NCBI GenBank assembly: GCA_032622095.1
Contig: CP136065.1
Coordinates: 19,826,134 to 19,890,133, forward strand
Reading direction: 5' to 3'
From: Siphonodentalium dalli
Lineage: Eukaryota; Mollusca; Scaphopoda; Gadilida; Siphonodentaliidae
DNA length: 64,000 bases
Below are more notes on the stretch, generated by a model, which was given only the letters and a program-made list of their open reading frames with translations, was not told the origin of the DNA and searched no databases. The letters are not shown here. Within the stretch, counting starts at the first letter, position 1.

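Larger units (their letters stand above)
2316..63937 (+). other. Introns over about 300 bp in which nothing was recognised
   Basis: Within the gene, these introns are AT-rich and show no repeat, element or second gene that I can support: 2316-2721, 4266-4747, 4877-5281, 5468-5770, 5918-6280, 7206-7868, 8055-8388, 11427-12271, 13756-14103, 18589-18973, 19292-19811, 20115-20580, 20764-21328, 22217-23017, 23150-23468, 23655-24001, 24143-24494, 25794-26213, 27431-27873, 28721-29125, 33405-33821, 33951-34271, 35775-36189, 36379-36787, 39016-39471, 40161-40587, 40711-41046, 41350-41713, 41900-42241, 47431-47878, 48002-48411, 50230-50585, 50724-51038, 51228-51842, 58679-59155, 59279-59616, 60797-61153, 61343-61840, 61967-62287, 62606-62915, 63099-63462, 63595-63937. 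Confidence 0.5.

Noticed and set aside
457-64000. A cluster of many small separate cadherin genes
   Set aside because: No unit has its own start, signal peptide, stop or terminator. All exons are phase 0 with good donors and acceptors, so one gene is the simpler reading.
1-64000. tRNA or rRNA genes
   Set aside because: I saw no cloverleaf with GTTCRANNC-type boxes or rRNA-like conserved blocks, although a scan with a dedicated tool was not possible.

Overview
The window is the interior of one very large plus-strand animal gene encoding a giant cadherin-repeat protein. I can place 87 exons between position 457 and the right edge. They add up to 14,841 coding bases (4,947 codons) with no stop, no initiator region, no signal peptide, no transmembrane segment and no non-cadherin domain, so the gene runs off both ends. 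Every junction I resolved is a phase-0 GT-AG intron, and every exon is a multiple of three.

The exons alternate between two kinds. 'A' exons (about 59-65 codons) start near the A.D.G.P motif, carry V.RN..P.F in the middle and end at the A.D.D motif. 'B' exons (about 39-51 codons) carry Y.I.GD..A..FF.....G.I...sL......Y. One A plus one B makes a unit of about 105 residues, one cadherin repeat long but shifted about 30 residues from the usual domain register. I number the units 0 (B half only) to 47 (cut by the window edge). Units 2, 10, 12, 13, 29 and 45 are single exons with no A/B intron. One exon (31227-31538) joins the B of unit 21 to the A of unit 22.

The repeats divide by sequence. Units 0-10 and 15-28 have B halves opening with [AS]P[YF]N-like residues. 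Units 11-14 and 29-46 alternate between a 'G-type' and a 'D-type' repeat. Units 1-14 resemble units 19-32 position by position, which points to duplication of a block 18 repeats long. Two canonical cadherin calcium motifs, LDRE and DxNDN, are essentially absent, the latter replaced by RN or RD. The A.D.D and A.D.G.P motifs and an upstream acidic residue are usually kept.

The introns hold many small palindromic elements: eight copies of a roughly 400-bp TTAA-bounded element of piggyBac-like design, several relatives with other TTAA-bounded ends, and TA-bounded palindromes of Tc1/mariner-like design. There are also minisatellites. The largest is about 56 nearly identical copies of a 68-bp unit inside the intron of unit 11. 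I see no second gene, tRNA or rRNA.

The AT-rich sequence, intron style and dispersed repeats containing 'agctca' and 'ttatggcccttt' phrases suggest an invertebrate, most likely a lophotrochozoan such as a mollusc. That assignment is inference.
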